Below, piece after piece: positions 16,690 through 25,264 of a stretch of DNA of 64,000 nucleotides (its first letter is position 1; the number at the start of each line of letters is the position of its first letter). The notes beneath the pieces are model-generated. The model was not told where the DNA came from, did not search any database, and saw only the letters and a list, made by a program, of their open reading frames with translations. Made by a program: the position numbers and the translations under genes. The stretch spans positions 310,001-374,000 of the forward strand of contig NZ_JBBUKT010000005.1 of assembly GCF_038066715.1 (NCBI RefSeq), written 5' to 3'. The DNA comes from Luteolibacter sp. Y139 (GTDB lineage: Bacteria; Verrucomicrobiota; Verrucomicrobiia; Verrucomicrobiales; Akkermansiaceae).

Positions 16690-17262
16690 ATGACCAAGCT
16701 CCTGATTCTGCCGGGCAGTGCCCGCCGTGATTCCGTGAACCGCAAGCTGGCTGGACTGGCTGCGCAGCTCGCTGCTGAGGCGGGTGCGGAGGTGGATTTG
16801 ATCGATCCGGCGGACTATGAGCTGCCGATTTTCAATGGGGATCTGGAAGACGCGGAGGGATTGCCGGATGCGGCGAAGCGGCTGAAGGCGAAGTTTCTGG
16901 CGGCGAATGCGGTGGTGTTTGTTTCGCCGGAATACAATTCGTCGGTGACGCCGCTGATGAAGAATTTCATCGATTGGGTGAGTCGTCAGGAGACGGATGA
17001 TGAGCCGTCGCTGGCGGCGTATCGGGGGAAGGTGGCGGGTTTGCTATCGGCTTCGCCGGGGGCGCTGGGGGGATTGCGGGGGCTTGTGCACTTGCGGTCG
17101 ATCCTGGGGAACATCGGGGTGCTGGTGGTGCCGAAGCAGTTCGCGCTGAGCGGGGCTTATGGGAAATTTGATGAGGGAGGGAAGCTGACGGATGAGTCGG
17201 CGGTGAAGTCGGTGAAGGGAGTGGTGGAGGAGGTGATTTCGGTGGCGGGGAAGTTGGGGTGA
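16690..17262 (+). CDS. NAD(P)H-dependent FMN reductase
   Basis: 190 residues with a flavodoxin-like fold: an N-terminal phosphate-binding loop ILPGSARRDSVNRKL, a central VFVSPEYNSSVTPLMKNFID and GLLSASPGALGGLRGL, as in ArsH/ChrR/azoreductase-like NADPH-dependent FMN reductases. These cytoplasmic enzymes reduce FMN or quinones with NAD(P)H. ATG 16690 begins exactly at the conserved N-terminus; the same frame is open upstream but overlaps the previous gene. Substrate cannot be told from sequence. Confidence 0.9.
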   Translation: MTKLLILPGSARRDSVNRKLAGLAAQLAAEAGAEVDLIDPADYELPIFNGDLEDAEGLPDAAKRLKAKFLAANAVVFVSPEYNSSVTPLMKNFIDWVSRQETDDEPSLAAYRGKVAGLLSASPGALGGLRGLVHLRSILGNIGVLVVPKQFALSGAYGKFDEGGKLTDESAVKSVKGVVEEVISVAGKLG

Positions 17263-17326
17263 TGAAGTGCCGAGTCATCAGTCATCAGTGACCAGTGAAA
17301 CAGCCCGGGACTGGTGGGGGAAACGA

Positions 17327-17348
17327 ACCGCGGAGACGCAGAGGTCGC
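17327..17348 (+). repeat. 22-bp direct repeat, left copy, upstream of GH5 gene
   Basis: ACCGCGGAGACGCAGAGGTC plus GC is repeated exactly at 19139-19160. The two copies bracket the GH5 gene. Just before it, at 17270-17296, is another low-complexity phrase (CATCAGTCATCAGTGACCAG). Both types occur as scattered intergenic repeats in Verrucomicrobiota and other environmental genomes, from memory. Confidence 0.7.
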
Positions 17349-17445
17349 AGTGGAAGCGCGGAGAAGAGGGTGGGGGCCAGTCGATTGGGTTTCCGAGGCT
17401 GGGGATCTCGTTCATTCTGGGCGTGTTCGAATTCCCGGACAGCCT

Positions 17446-19122
17446 ATGGATGTTTCCTTCGTATTGCCGCTGATGTTCTCGCGCTTGGTTCTTTTGTTGG
17501 CTCTGGTCGCTCCGCTGGGGGCGGAGGAGTTTGTGCCTTTCCAGCCTTCGCATGCGCGGTTGTTTTTGCGGGTGCCGGGGGAGGCGGCGCCTTTGAAAGA
17601 GGCGAGTGTTTCGATCGGCGAGTGCTTGCCGGGGAACTATGAGGATACGCCGGAGAAGCGGGCGCGGCTGACGGATATTTCGTTTCCGATCACGTGGTGG
17701 AAGTGGCGGGAGGTGGTGGTGAAGTTCACGCCGGCGCACGATGGGACGATGGAGCTGGATCTGAATGGGCCGTGGGGTGAGGCGCGGCCGGGGGTGCTGC
17801 GGCAGATGGAGGTGCTGTGGGACGATCTTTCGGCGAAGGGGGCGGTGCTGGCGAATGGGAGTTTTGAAGATGAGGCGGAGGGGAAGCCGGTGGGGTGGGA
17901 GTCGCCGTGGCGGCCGTATCCTGCGGGGGACAAGTGGCCTCTAACAGGTCGTGAGGCGGTGGAGGGGAAGCGGGTGGCGGCTTCGTGGCATGGGCGGCCG
18001 CTGGTGGGGAAGCTGGGGGTGAAGGCGGGGGTGCCGGTGACTCTAACACTTCATGCGCGGGCGGCGACGGTGCCGGATTTCAAGGAGCCGAAGATCCTTT
18101 CCGGCGATACGCCGGCGCATAAGGCGGCGGCGAAGTTGAAGCGGGGGGTGAACTTTGGGAATGGGTGGGAGGCGGAGCCGGGGACGTGGGGGATCACGTA
18201 TGATGTGAAGGATGTCGATCTGGTGGCGGAGCAGGGATTCGATCACATCCGGGTGCCGGTGGCGTGGCACTTCTATCTGGAGGATGGGAAGATCAAGCCG
18301 GAGTTCCTGGCGGTGCTGGAGCCGGTGCTGAAGCGGGCGATGGAGCGGAAGCTGAGCGTGATCCTGAACTGGCATCACTATGGGGCGCTGGAGAAGGATC
18401 CGGAGGGGAATCGGGATGCGTTTGCGAAGGGGTGGAAGGCGATCGCGACGCACTTCAAGGATTACCCGGCGGGGCTGTATCTGGAGCTGCTGAATGAGCC
18501 GAATGGGGCGCTGGATTATGAGGCGCTGACGAAGGTGCATGCGCAGGCGATTGCTGCGATACGTTCTGTTAGTCCGCAGCGGATCCTGGTGGCGGATCCT
18601 CCGCAGTGGGCATCGGTGCCGGGGTTGGACCGGTTTTTCCTGCCGGATGGGGATGATCGCATTATCACGAGCATCCATAGTTATGAGCCGTTCCAGTTTA
18701 CCCACCAGCGGGCGGGGTGGGTGGGGTTTCAGGATCTACGAGGGATCTCGTACCCGGGGCCGCCGGCGGTGCCGGTGAGTGTGCCGGATTCGCTGAAGGG
18801 GAATGCGGGGCTGGTGGCTTGGCTGGAGGCGTACAATACGCGGAAGGGGACGGATAATCCTTGTACGGCGGCGACGTTCGAGCTTTTGTTAGATGATGCG
18901 GCGGAGTGGTCGAAGCACTTCGGGCGGGCGATCCATGTGGGGGAGTTCGGCTGCTACAAGGAGGCGGATGCGGCGAGCCGGAGCCGGTATGTGCGGGACT
19001 TCCGGATGGCGGCGGAGAAGCGGGGGATGCCGTGGACGATGTGGGACTGGAAGGCGGGGTTCGGGTATTGGAATGCGGAGCAGGGGAAGCCGATGTTGAG
19101 GGAGGCTTTGTTTGGGAGGTGA
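17446..19122 (+). CDS. Secreted glycoside hydrolase family 5 (cellulase-like)
   Basis: The start is placed at ATG 17446 (17473 is equally possible), which gives a signal peptide ending LVAPLGAEE; longer versions add a charged leader. Residues about 30-235 form a beta-rich N-terminal domain (FVPFQPSHARLFLRVPG, LNGPWGEARPG), perhaps carbohydrate-binding. The catalytic barrel follows: RGVNFGNGWE, FDHIRVPVAW, ILNWHHYG, LELLNEPNG (acid/base Glu at about 350), IHSYEPFQFTH and HVGEFGCY (nucleophile Glu at about 500), then MPWTMWDWKAGFGYW. GH5 enzymes cleave beta-1,4-glucans, mannans or related polymers. Both catalytic Glu residues and the His/Trp subsite positions are present, so it should be active. 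Two rare-codon CTAACA sites lie in the N-terminal domain. Confidence 0.92.
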   Translation: MDVSFVLPLMFSRLVLLLALVAPLGAEEFVPFQPSHARLFLRVPGEAAPLKEASVSIGECLPGNYEDTPEKRARLTDISFPITWWKWREVVVKFTPAHDGTMELDLNGPWGEARPGVLRQMEVLWDDLSAKGAVLANGSFEDEAEGKPVGWESPWRPYPAGDKWPLTGREAVEGKRVAASWHGRPLVGKLGVKAGVPVTLTLHARAATVPDFKEPKILSGDTPAHKAAAKLKRGVNFGNGWEAEPGTWGITYDVKDVDLVAEQGFDHIRVPVAWHFYLEDGKIKPEFLAVLEPVLKRAMERKLSVILNWHHYGALEKDPEGNRDAFAKGWKAIATHFKDYPAGLYLELLNEPNGALDYEALTKVHAQAIAAIRSVSPQRILVADPPQWASVPGLDRFFLPDGDDRIITSIHSYEPFQFTHQRAGWVGFQDLRGISYPGPPAVPVSVPDSLKGNAGLVAWLEAYNTRKGTDNPCTAATFELLLDDAAEWSKHFGRAIHVGEFGCYKEADAASRSRYVRDFRMAAEKRGMPWTMWDWKAGFGYWNAEQGKPMLREALFGR

Positions 19123-19138
19123 AGGGGTGGTGGCGTTT

Positions 19139-19160
19139 ACCGCGGAGACGCAGAGGTCGC
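19139..19160 (+). repeat. 22-bp direct repeat, right copy, downstream of GH5 gene
   Basis: Identical to 17327-17348 and in the same orientation, 17 bp after the GH5 stop codon. Confidence 0.7.
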
Positions 19161-19200
19161 GGAGGGACGCAGAGGGGTTGATGCGATTCTTGCCGGAGGA

Positions 19201-19230
19201 GTGACGACACTTTTGTCGTCACGGGTTTTT
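19201..19230 (+). terminator. Rho-independent terminator after the GH5 gene
   Basis: GTGACGACA / TGTCGTCAC is a perfect 9-bp stem with a 4-nt loop, followed by GGGTTTTT. It sits between the convergent GH5 and Uup genes and reads as a terminator for the plus strand. Confidence 0.8.
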
Positions 19231-19233
19231 GAC

Positions 19234-19318
19234 GGGGGGACAGGAGTGTCCCCCCTCCTCAGGGGCGTCGAGTGTTTCGGGCCACCCGGTGCTTCGGTGC
19301 CGCACTCGGAGAGTGCGG
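19234..19318. repeat. Two further hairpins between GH5 and uup
   Basis: 19234-19255 is a 9-bp stem (GGGGGGACA / TGTCCCCCC, loop GGAG). 19300-19318 is an 8-bp stem (CCGCACTC / GAGTGCGG, loop GGA) followed by ACCACTATGGG, a phrase that recurs as GCGGACCACTTTGGG at 39997. The second looks like a dispersed repeat rather than a terminator. Confidence 0.5.
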
Positions 19319-19369
19319 ACCACTATGGGCGCTTGGCCTGAAGCAGCTTTGTGCTGACTTTGCGGCCGG

Positions 19370-21265
19370 TTAGCTTGCGGCGCTGAGGGCTTCGAGCTCT
19401 TCCCAGCGGGCGTAGAGTTTGGCGACCTTGGCTTTTGCTTCGTCGAGCTTGGCGGCGGTGGCGGGGATTTCGGCGTAGTTCTTTTGGAACTCGGGGTCGG
19501 CGAGTTTTGCTTCGAGGGCGGCGACGGCTTCTTCGGCGTGGAGGATGGTTTCTTCCATGCCTTCGAGTTCCTTGCGCTCGGAGAGGGTGAGCTTGCGGGG
19601 CTTGTTAGAAGCGGGGGCGGCGGCCTTTTGGCGGGCGGCGGCGTCGCGGGCGGCGGCTTGGGCGTGGAGGCGTTCGACTTGTTCGCGGGCCTGGCGCTTC
19701 TCGAGGTAGTAGGAGTAGTTGCCGGGCTGGACTTTCACTCCGCCGTCTTCGAAGGCGATGATCTGGTCGCAGATGCGGTCGAGGAAGTAGCGGTCGTGGG
19801 AGACGACGAGGACGGAGCCATCGAAGTCGGCGAGGGCTTCCTCCAGCATGCGGAGCGAGGGGAGGTCGAGGTCGTTGGTGGGCTCGTCGAGGACGAGGAG
19901 ATTGCCGCCGGTCTTGAGGACCTTGGCGAGCATGAGGCGGGCGCGTTCGCCGCCGGAGAGGAGGTCGACGCGTTCATTGATGCGGCGGTCGTCGAAGAGG
20001 AAGCGGCGGAGGTAGGCGCGGGCGCCGAGGGTCTGGTCGCCGAACTGGAGCTTCTCGTTGCCGTCGGAGATTTCGTCTAACAGGGAGCCCTTGGCATCGA
20101 GCGCCATGCGGGTCTGGTCGATGTAGTTGATGCGGACCTTCTTGCCGACGGTGGCGGTGCCTTCGCTGGGGTCCATCTGGCCGAGGCAGACCTTGAGGAG
20201 GGTGGTTTTGCCGACGCCATTGCGGCCGACGATGCCGGTGCATTGGCCGGCTTCGAGCTTGAGATTGAGATGGCGGAAGAGCCAGCGGGGTGAGGATGCT
20301 GTGCCGACATTGACGCCGGCGCTTTCGAGTTCGACGACCGTATTGCCGAGCTCGGGTGGGGGCGGGATGAGGAGGTCCATCTCGCGTTCCTCGGGCGGGG
20401 CTTCCATGCCCTCGATCTCGTAGAACTGGTCGAGGCGGTGGCGGGACTTGGTGCCGCGGGCTTTGACGCCGGAGCGGACCCAGTCGAGTTCCTCGCGAAG
20501 GAAGCGCTGGCGGCGACGTTCGGTTTGCTCGGCGATCTGTTGGCGGACCGCTTTCGATTCGAGATAGGCGGTGTAGTTGCCGGGGTGGGAGTAGGCCTTG
20601 CCGTTGTCGATCTCGATGATGCGGGTGGCGATGACGTCGAGGAAGTAGCGGTCGTGCGTGACGAAGATGACGGCGCCGGCGTAGGTCTTGAGGAAGTCTT
20701 CCAGCCAGCGGATGGAGTCGGCGTCGAGGTGGTTGGTGGGCTCGTCTAACAGGAGGAGATCGGGCTGCGAGGCGAGGGCGCGGCAGAGGGCGACGCGGCG
20801 TTTTTCGCCGCCGGAGAGTGGGCCGACGGTGGCCTCCAGTGGCGGGGTGCCGAGGGCGGTGGCGGTGGCCTTGATGCGGGCGTCGAGGTTCCAGCCGTCG
20901 GCGTGATCGATGAGGTGGAGGAGGTCGGAGAGCTCGGCTTCCGAGCCATCGCCGTCTTCATAGCGGCGGATGGCCTCGACGACATCGGCGGCACCGGCGG
21001 AGATGTTTTCGTGGACGCTGAGCTCGGGCTGGAGCTCGAACTCCTGGGGGAGGTAGCCGATGCGGAGGGCGCGGCGGAGGGAGATTTCTCCGGAGTCGGC
21101 CTGCTGGGAGCGGGTGAGGATTTTCAGGAGCGAGGTCTTGCCGCAGCCATTGCGGCCGACGAGGCCGACCTTTTCGCCGGCGGAGACGGCGAGGGTGACG
21201 CCATCCAGCAGCGTTTGGTAGCCGTAGGAGAGGCGGAGTTCATTGGCGGAAAGCAGGGCGGACAT
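19370..21265 (-). CDS. uup: ABC-F family ATPase Uup
   Basis: Soluble tandem ABC protein of 631 residues with no membrane segments. Domain 1 has Walker A GRNGCGKTS, signature LSGGEKRRV and Walker B LLLLDEPTNHLD. Domain 2 has GRNGVGKTT, LSGGERARLM and LLVLDEPTNDLD. The C-terminal extension (KPRKLTLSERKELEGME, then helical heptads) is the coiled-coil DNA/ribosome-binding tail that marks Uup among ABC-F proteins. Uup acts on ribosomes and affects tolerance to branched DNA intermediates and transposon excision. Start at ATG 21265 (MSALLSANELRLSYGY) rather than 39 bp upstream, because this matches the usual N-terminus. Both Walker B Leu-Leu-Asp and an Ala-Ser-Asn segment carry the CTAACA/TGTTAG word. 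Confidence 0.93.
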   Translation of the reverse strand: MSALLSANELRLSYGYQTLLDGVTLAVSAGEKVGLVGRNGCGKTSLLKILTRSQQADSGEISLRRALRIGYLPQEFELQPELSVHENISAGAADVVEAIRRYEDGDGSEAELSDLLHLIDHADGWNLDARIKATATALGTPPLEATVGPLSGGEKRRVALCRALASQPDLLLLDEPTNHLDADSIRWLEDFLKTYAGAVIFVTHDRYFLDVIATRIIEIDNGKAYSHPGNYTAYLESKAVRQQIAEQTERRRQRFLREELDWVRSGVKARGTKSRHRLDQFYEIEGMEAPPEEREMDLLIPPPPELGNTVVELESAGVNVGTASSPRWLFRHLNLKLEAGQCTGIVGRNGVGKTTLLKVCLGQMDPSEGTATVGKKVRINYIDQTRMALDAKGSLLDEISDGNEKLQFGDQTLGARAYLRRFLFDDRRINERVDLLSGGERARLMLAKVLKTGGNLLVLDEPTNDLDLPSLRMLEEALADFDGSVLVVSHDRYFLDRICDQIIAFEDGGVKVQPGNYSYYLEKRQAREQVERLHAQAAARDAAARQKAAAPASNKPRKLTLSERKELEGMEETILHAEEAVAALEAKLADPEFQKNYAEIPATAAKLDEAKAKVAKLYARWEELEALSAAS

Positions 21266-21424
21266 GACCGCGGGGATGACGGTGCATTGTCGGGGGAAAG
21301 GCAAGGGGGAAGCGGCTGATCAGTCGGCCGGGAGGAGGAAAGGGGCGAATGGGGGTGTGCGGTCGGTGAGACTTTACCCGGTTTTTACGAGGGTTTTCAC
21401 TGCCTTCCGCTAGGATGGGGCAGG

Positions 21425-22501
21425 ATGTTCACTACGCGATACCTTGCGCTGATCCCTTTGGTCGGCCTTCTCTTGTCGGCAGTTGAGGCCGAAGAGGGAG
21501 AGCGTGCCGCAATGCGCCAAGAGGCAAGGGAGGCGTTGGGGGGTATGTTTGGGAAAGCCTCGCTCAGCATCAATAAGGTCGCTGCCGTGGAGGATCCGAG
21601 TCTTACCCGGTTGTTTCCGCACGCGAGATTCGTTCGGACTTCGGCTTCAGTCATCGTGGATCCAGTGACCGAGCATGGAGCCCGGCTGGAATTCGTGATT
21701 TACTCCCATGAAGACACAAGGGTGGTAATCTCGATGTCTGGCGACCGCAGCGGATTTGCCGAGCTATGCAAGAAGGCGGATGTCCATTTGCGCGATGAAA
21801 ACGAAGCCTCCCAATTGGCCATGGCCTTCGCTGCGATCTATCGGCTTGGAGAGCCGATGGTGTGGTCCGGAGGTGGTGGTTATCTTGTCCGGTTCGGTTT
21901 GTCAGCCGGCGGGAAAATCTGGCAGCACGGAAGCGAGTTTGTCTTTCGATGCGATGAGGGAAAGAAGGTTGTGGAAGTGACCGAAACTCAAGTGCCCCAC
22001 GACCTCGGGGATGCGGATGCGGTTTCCGTCGAGAAGATCAAAGAAGCACCCCGGGAGAAGACCAACGTGTTCGCATTGAAAAGAGACTGGGCACCGAGCG
22101 TGAGTGGGGAGGAAGCCTTGGAGGTGGAAGTGCCGGGTGCCGCGTTGATAAGGATCGCTGCTGTGAGGTTTGGAGGAAGCAAGGCGGCGGTGGTTGTACA
22201 AGTCGACGAATTCTTTCTTGAATACCGGGAATACCAGTTGGCTGGAAAACGGTGGGAATTATCGCGGAAGGCGAGATTGCGTGAGTTGAACGGGGCGCTT
22301 TCGCTCAGGCTCAAGGAGGTAGAGATGAAGCGGCTTGGCGAAGCCACCGTCCGCTTTGGAAAGCAATCGCTAGAGACCAGTGTAGGCGGTTGGGAACTTG
22401 CCGTAGTTGGAAGGGCATTTCCTCGCGAGAAAGACGATTCCGTCCAATCGTTCCGATTGGAGGGTGAAGCGTTCGTGGAAGTAACAGACGTGGAGAATTG
22501 A
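21425..22501 (+). CDS. Hypothetical exported protein
   Basis: 358 residues with a signal peptide (TTRYLALIPLVGLLLSAVEA). The mature part is mixed alpha/beta with no cysteines in obvious pairs; landmarks are FVIYSHEDTRVVISMSGD, MVWSGGGGYLVRFGLSAGG and FFLEYREYQLAGKRWEL. I do not recognise the family. Codon use is visibly less GC-rich than the large genes on either side, like the next several genes. It is divergent from uup, with a 159-bp gap that must hold both promoters. Confidence 0.7.
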   Translation: MFTTRYLALIPLVGLLLSAVEAEEGERAAMRQEAREALGGMFGKASLSINKVAAVEDPSLTRLFPHARFVRTSASVIVDPVTEHGARLEFVIYSHEDTRVVISMSGDRSGFAELCKKADVHLRDENEASQLAMAFAAIYRLGEPMVWSGGGGYLVRFGLSAGGKIWQHGSEFVFRCDEGKKVVEVTETQVPHDLGDADAVSVEKIKEAPREKTNVFALKRDWAPSVSGEEALEVEVPGAALIRIAAVRFGGSKAAVVVQVDEFFLEYREYQLAGKRWELSRKARLRELNGALSLRLKEVEMKRLGEATVRFGKQSLETSVGGWELAVVGRAFPREKDDSVQSFRLEGEAFVEVTDVEN

Positions 22502-22551
22502 TAAAGGGGGCATTCGAGCCGAATGAGAACTGAAGTCCGCCGCGTGATCTG

Positions 22552-22968
22552 TTAATGAGCATTGGGTGGCTGCGCAGCGGATAGGGAGTAGAGGAAGGTT
22601 GAGGCTCGGCCATCAGAGCCGAAGCCGATCCAGAGCCCGTCAGCGTGAGAATGGGTCGCCATCGTCTTCCAATCCCGTGCCAATCCCCTGGTCTTGTAGC
22701 CCTCCCAATCGTTAAGCCAAATCCACACCTCGCGCTCGACATCCTCATTCTGGGGATCACCCAGGATGCCACGAATTTCGTTCTTCGTCTTGCCCTTGAG
22801 ACTAGGCATGGCGCCAGTGTCTCGCCTGTTGATCATCGCGGAGAATCGCTCGGATTGCGGGATCTCCGGGAGAGGTTTTTGACGCCCGATAAGAAGCAAA
22901 CTGGTCGCACCCACTGCGACCGACACGATTGCAACCAGAGCGCGATGGCCGGGTTTGCTACAGCGCAT
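22552..22968 (-). CDS. Small membrane-anchored or exported protein, possibly BamE/SmpA-like
   Basis: 138 residues. An N-terminal hydrophobic segment (about 10-27, LVAIVSVAVGATSLLLIG) precedes LKGKTKNEIRGILGDPQNED. That phrase resembles the 'G-x-T-x-x-E-V-x-x-x-L-G-x-P' helix of BamE/SmpA-type lipoproteins, followed by VWIWLNDWEGYK and a beta strand (GLWIGFGSDGRAS). There is no lipobox Cys. The similarity rests on one short motif, so it is a suggestion only. First of a run of minus-strand small genes (22552-24855). Confidence 0.6.
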   Translation of the reverse strand: MRCSKPGHRALVAIVSVAVGATSLLLIGRQKPLPEIPQSERFSAMINRRDTGAMPSLKGKTKNEIRGILGDPQNEDVEREVWIWLNDWEGYKTRGLARDWKTMATHSHADGLWIGFGSDGRASTFLYSLSAAQPPNAH

Positions 22969-22983
22969 GGTTGGGGGGCCTGA

Positions 22984-23331
22984 TCATGTCCAACTCTTCC
23001 CTGAATACCACGAAGGATGCTCTGCGTCCGAGCCGAAAAACTGCCAGTCGTCCAAGGTATCAATGAAGTCCTGCCGCTCGTATCGAGCGTAGGCTGGACC
23101 GAGAATAGACCAGTAATACTCGTCCACAGCGGGACGCGGTGTTTGTTCGGACGGCTCGTGAAGAACGGAGATGACCGCACCGATGCGGCGTCCGAACTGA
23201 TGAACCAACCCGAGATACTCGTGACTGCGACCGTCCTGCGCAGCGACGACAAATGGTGAGGTGAACCGAATTCCCAGATCGGCTGCTGCCTCCTTCCATG
23301 CTGCTACTACTCTAGCCTCCGTATCAGTCAT
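22984..23331 (-). CDS. Hypothetical protein, 115 aa
   Basis: Start at ATG 23331 (MTDTEARVVAAWKEAA); a GTG 12 bp upstream is the alternative. No signal peptide or membrane segment. Contains SPFVVAAQDGRSHEYLGLVHQFG and DEYYWSILGPAYARYERQDF, a compact soluble alpha/beta pattern rich in Tyr, Trp and charged residues, which suggests a real protein. Family not recognised. It ends 15 bp upstream of the start of the 22552-22968 gene, so the two are probably co-transcribed. Confidence 0.65.
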   Translation of the reverse strand: MTDTEARVVAAWKEAAADLGIRFTSPFVVAAQDGRSHEYLGLVHQFGRRIGAVISVLHEPSEQTPRPAVDEYYWSILGPAYARYERQDFIDTLDDWQFFGSDAEHPSWYSGKSWT

Positions 23332-23380
23332 TTGCGCGATCACAGCCTAATAGTGTTTGTTATCCGGGCGAGCGGGGGAA

Positions 23381-23863
23381 TCATTTTGGCCCGGGGCTGG
23401 TGGCCGATTGTCCGCCGCCGTTTTGTTCTCCACCTGTGCCGCCGACGCGGGATGCCTCTAACAACTGGCTTTTGAGGTATGCCTCAACCTGCCTCCATTC
23501 GACCGTTGGCTCCGAGATCATCTCGGCCGGCCCTGAATCCTCCATCTGTTCGATTCCAGATCGTCCATTGCGATCCCTAAAGAATCGCCACTTGGGCGAA
23601 CTCCACGTGCCGGAACGGGATGGCGAGACCTCGCGGGGGATCGTGCGGGTCATCTGAAACTCCGCGGATACGCCCCGGGGCGTGCCATCCCAAAGGGGAA
23701 GGAGGGCTGCAACCAGGCGATCCTGCGTATCTGACCACCTTGCTCCCACTTCGAAGCTCTCCATGGTGTCGCCCATCTTCAGCGAGACGGGCGGTGTGCT
23801 CGATCGACGACACGAGGGCATCGCCGCCATGACGCCAATCGCAACAAGTGTGGCGATCTTCAT
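23381..23863 (-). CDS. Hypothetical lipoprotein
   Basis: 160 residues. The N-terminus MKIATLVAIGVMAAMPSC is a lipoprotein-type signal with Cys at about 18, although the box (M-P-S-C) is not canonical. The mature part has SFEVGARWSDTQDRLVAALL and WSSPKWRFFRDRNGRSG, then a Gly/Gln-rich end (GGTGGEQNGGGQS). Function unknown. The Leu-Leu-Glu near the C-terminus is encoded with the TGTTAG word. Confidence 0.6.
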   Translation of the reverse strand: MKIATLVAIGVMAAMPSCRRSSTPPVSLKMGDTMESFEVGARWSDTQDRLVAALLPLWDGTPRGVSAEFQMTRTIPREVSPSRSGTWSSPKWRFFRDRNGRSGIEQMEDSGPAEMISEPTVEWRQVEAYLKSQLLEASRVGGTGGEQNGGGQSATSPGPK

Positions 23864-23923
23864 TTTTGCAAAATGCTAGAGTGGATGCACCGGCGAGAGC
23901 GAGTCCGAAGTCAACTTGCAGGT

Positions 23924-24199
23924 CTATTGCCGGTCGTCTTCTTTCTTCGGGAGTGCGGAGCTGAGAAATTCCCGCGCGCATTCTTCCGCCCGTTGGCGAG
24001 CAATGGGGCCGGTGCGGCACTCGCGATCTTCATGATTCGATGATCGGATCTCGTCCCCGCGTCCCTCGTCATCAGAGACGGCCCACCACCAGATGTTGCG
24101 ATCCATCTCTTCGGCCCGAAGCATGAGGCCACCCCAAATGGCGGTGCAGTCATCCTGCAAGTCTCCTGTCCACCGGATGGGTTCAGTTGGCGGTGTCAT
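23924..24199 (-). CDS. Hypothetical small protein, 91 aa
   Basis: Begins MTPPTEPIRWTGDLQDDCTA and contains RNIWWWAVSDDEGRGDE and RQRAEECAREFLSSAL. It has no signal peptide. The start lies 56 bp downstream of the stop of the gene at 24256-24855, in the same direction. Amino-acid composition (several Trp, Asp/Glu/Arg) looks protein-like, and two other frames here are poorer. Family not recognised; it could be lineage-specific. Confidence 0.5.
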   Translation of the reverse strand: MTPPTEPIRWTGDLQDDCTAIWGGLMLRAEEMDRNIWWWAVSDDEGRGDEIRSSNHEDRECRTGPIARQRAEECAREFLSSALPKKEDDRQ

Positions 24200-24255
24200 C
24201 GGTGCTGTGGTTTCCTGGTTCTGCGGCCTATCGTGGGTTGGTTGTCTCCATCCCG

Positions 24256-24855
24256 TTAGTAGTATGTGGTCGTCTGATCATCGGAGATGGAGAACTTCCG
24301 GGTCTTGAGGTCGTAGCAGAGGGCGGTATCGAGCCAGTCGTCTGAATAGAGGGTGAGTCGGATGCGGTTGCCGTGGTCGGGCCATGGGCCGATCCTGGTG
24401 ATAAAGTAGTAGTCCGAAGGGAGACGCTTGCCAGTCGCTCGCGTGAAGTAGTCGAGAGCGGCACGTCCAAATGTCGGGGTGCCCACCAATGAGTAGTGTA
24501 GCTCCGAATCCCGGTGAAGGAGCCAAACCTCGTTCGCCCGGTGATAGAGTTTTTCATCCGCGAAGATCCATTGCTGGTCGGGCGAGATGGTGAAGTTCGC
24601 GCCCGGGCAAGTGGTGGCGTCCGGATGCGGGAGGTCGGGAAGGGGGACCCGGTGGGTGCTGGTTACGATCCAGTAGTGGGGAGAGGGAGCGTCGCCTTCG
24701 AGTCCGGTCGTTTCGATGTGAAAGCGTGGCTTTGTCGCGGTCGCGATGGTGGGATGGTGATGGACCGGGGAGATCGTTGGCTCGGCGGGCTTAGGGGACG
24801 CACATGAGCAAACCGCCAGGGTGGCAAGGAGGGTGAATGCGGGTCTGCGGGGCAT
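24256..24855 (-). CDS. Hypothetical lipoprotein
   Basis: Start set at ATG 24855, which gives a lipoprotein signal (MPRRPAFTLLATLAVCSCAS). The upstream extension in the same frame is an implausible leader. 199 residues. The mature part includes HYWIVTSTHRVPLPDLPHPD, ISPDQQWIFADEKLYHRANE, WLLHRDSELHYSLVGTPTFG and RLPSDYYFITRIGPWPDHGN. The alternation of strands such as 'SPDQQWIFADEK' suggests a beta-propeller-like or reporter-type fold, but this is a guess. First gene of the minus-strand run that extends down to 22552. Confidence 0.65.
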   Translation of the reverse strand: MPRRPAFTLLATLAVCSCASPKPAEPTISPVHHHPTIATATKPRFHIETTGLEGDAPSPHYWIVTSTHRVPLPDLPHPDATTCPGANFTISPDQQWIFADEKLYHRANEVWLLHRDSELHYSLVGTPTFGRAALDYFTRATGKRLPSDYYFITRIGPWPDHGNRIRLTLYSDDWLDTALCYDLKTRKFSISDDQTTTYY

Positions 24856-25028
24856 TGTTTTGGGCTCCGTTGCTTGGGCGAATGTTTGAAGGGTAGTGGT
24901 CAGCGGGGTGTGAGATGGAGGCTGAGTTCCTAGGTTCACACGCTACTTTGGCTGCGGCCATGTGGGAAGGCGAGTGCGCTTGTGGAGGTCAGGGTGAGAG
25001 GCGATGGGTGGATGTGGCTCGATCGTAT

Positions 25029-25110
25029 GGTGCCCCTTCAGGGCACGGTGGGTTTGGGTGCGGGGACCCAGGGCGTTGCCCTGGGCTGAGGGATTTCGCC
25101 CCTTTGGGGC
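25029..25110. repeat. Three-hairpin intergenic element, copy 1
   Basis: Three short palindromes in fixed order: GCCCCTTCAGGGC (25032 on), CCCAGGGCGTTGCCCTGGG (25067-25085) and GCCCCTTTGGGGC (25098-25110). The same arrangement recurs at 28673, 59756 and, partly, 41546. This is the main content of the 409-bp gap 24856-25264. A CTAACAGG word follows near 25137. Confidence 0.65.
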
Positions 25111-25264
25111 TGGAGATGGGATGGGTCTGCGGGGTTCTAACAGGGTATGCAACTACGTGTAATCCGGCCTTCCGCGATCACGTGATTCTTTCGGGGCGGA
25201 ATTGTGGAATGCTTCGGGCACCCAAATATCAGGTTTCCCTGACCTTCATCCCCCGGTCGCCCCC

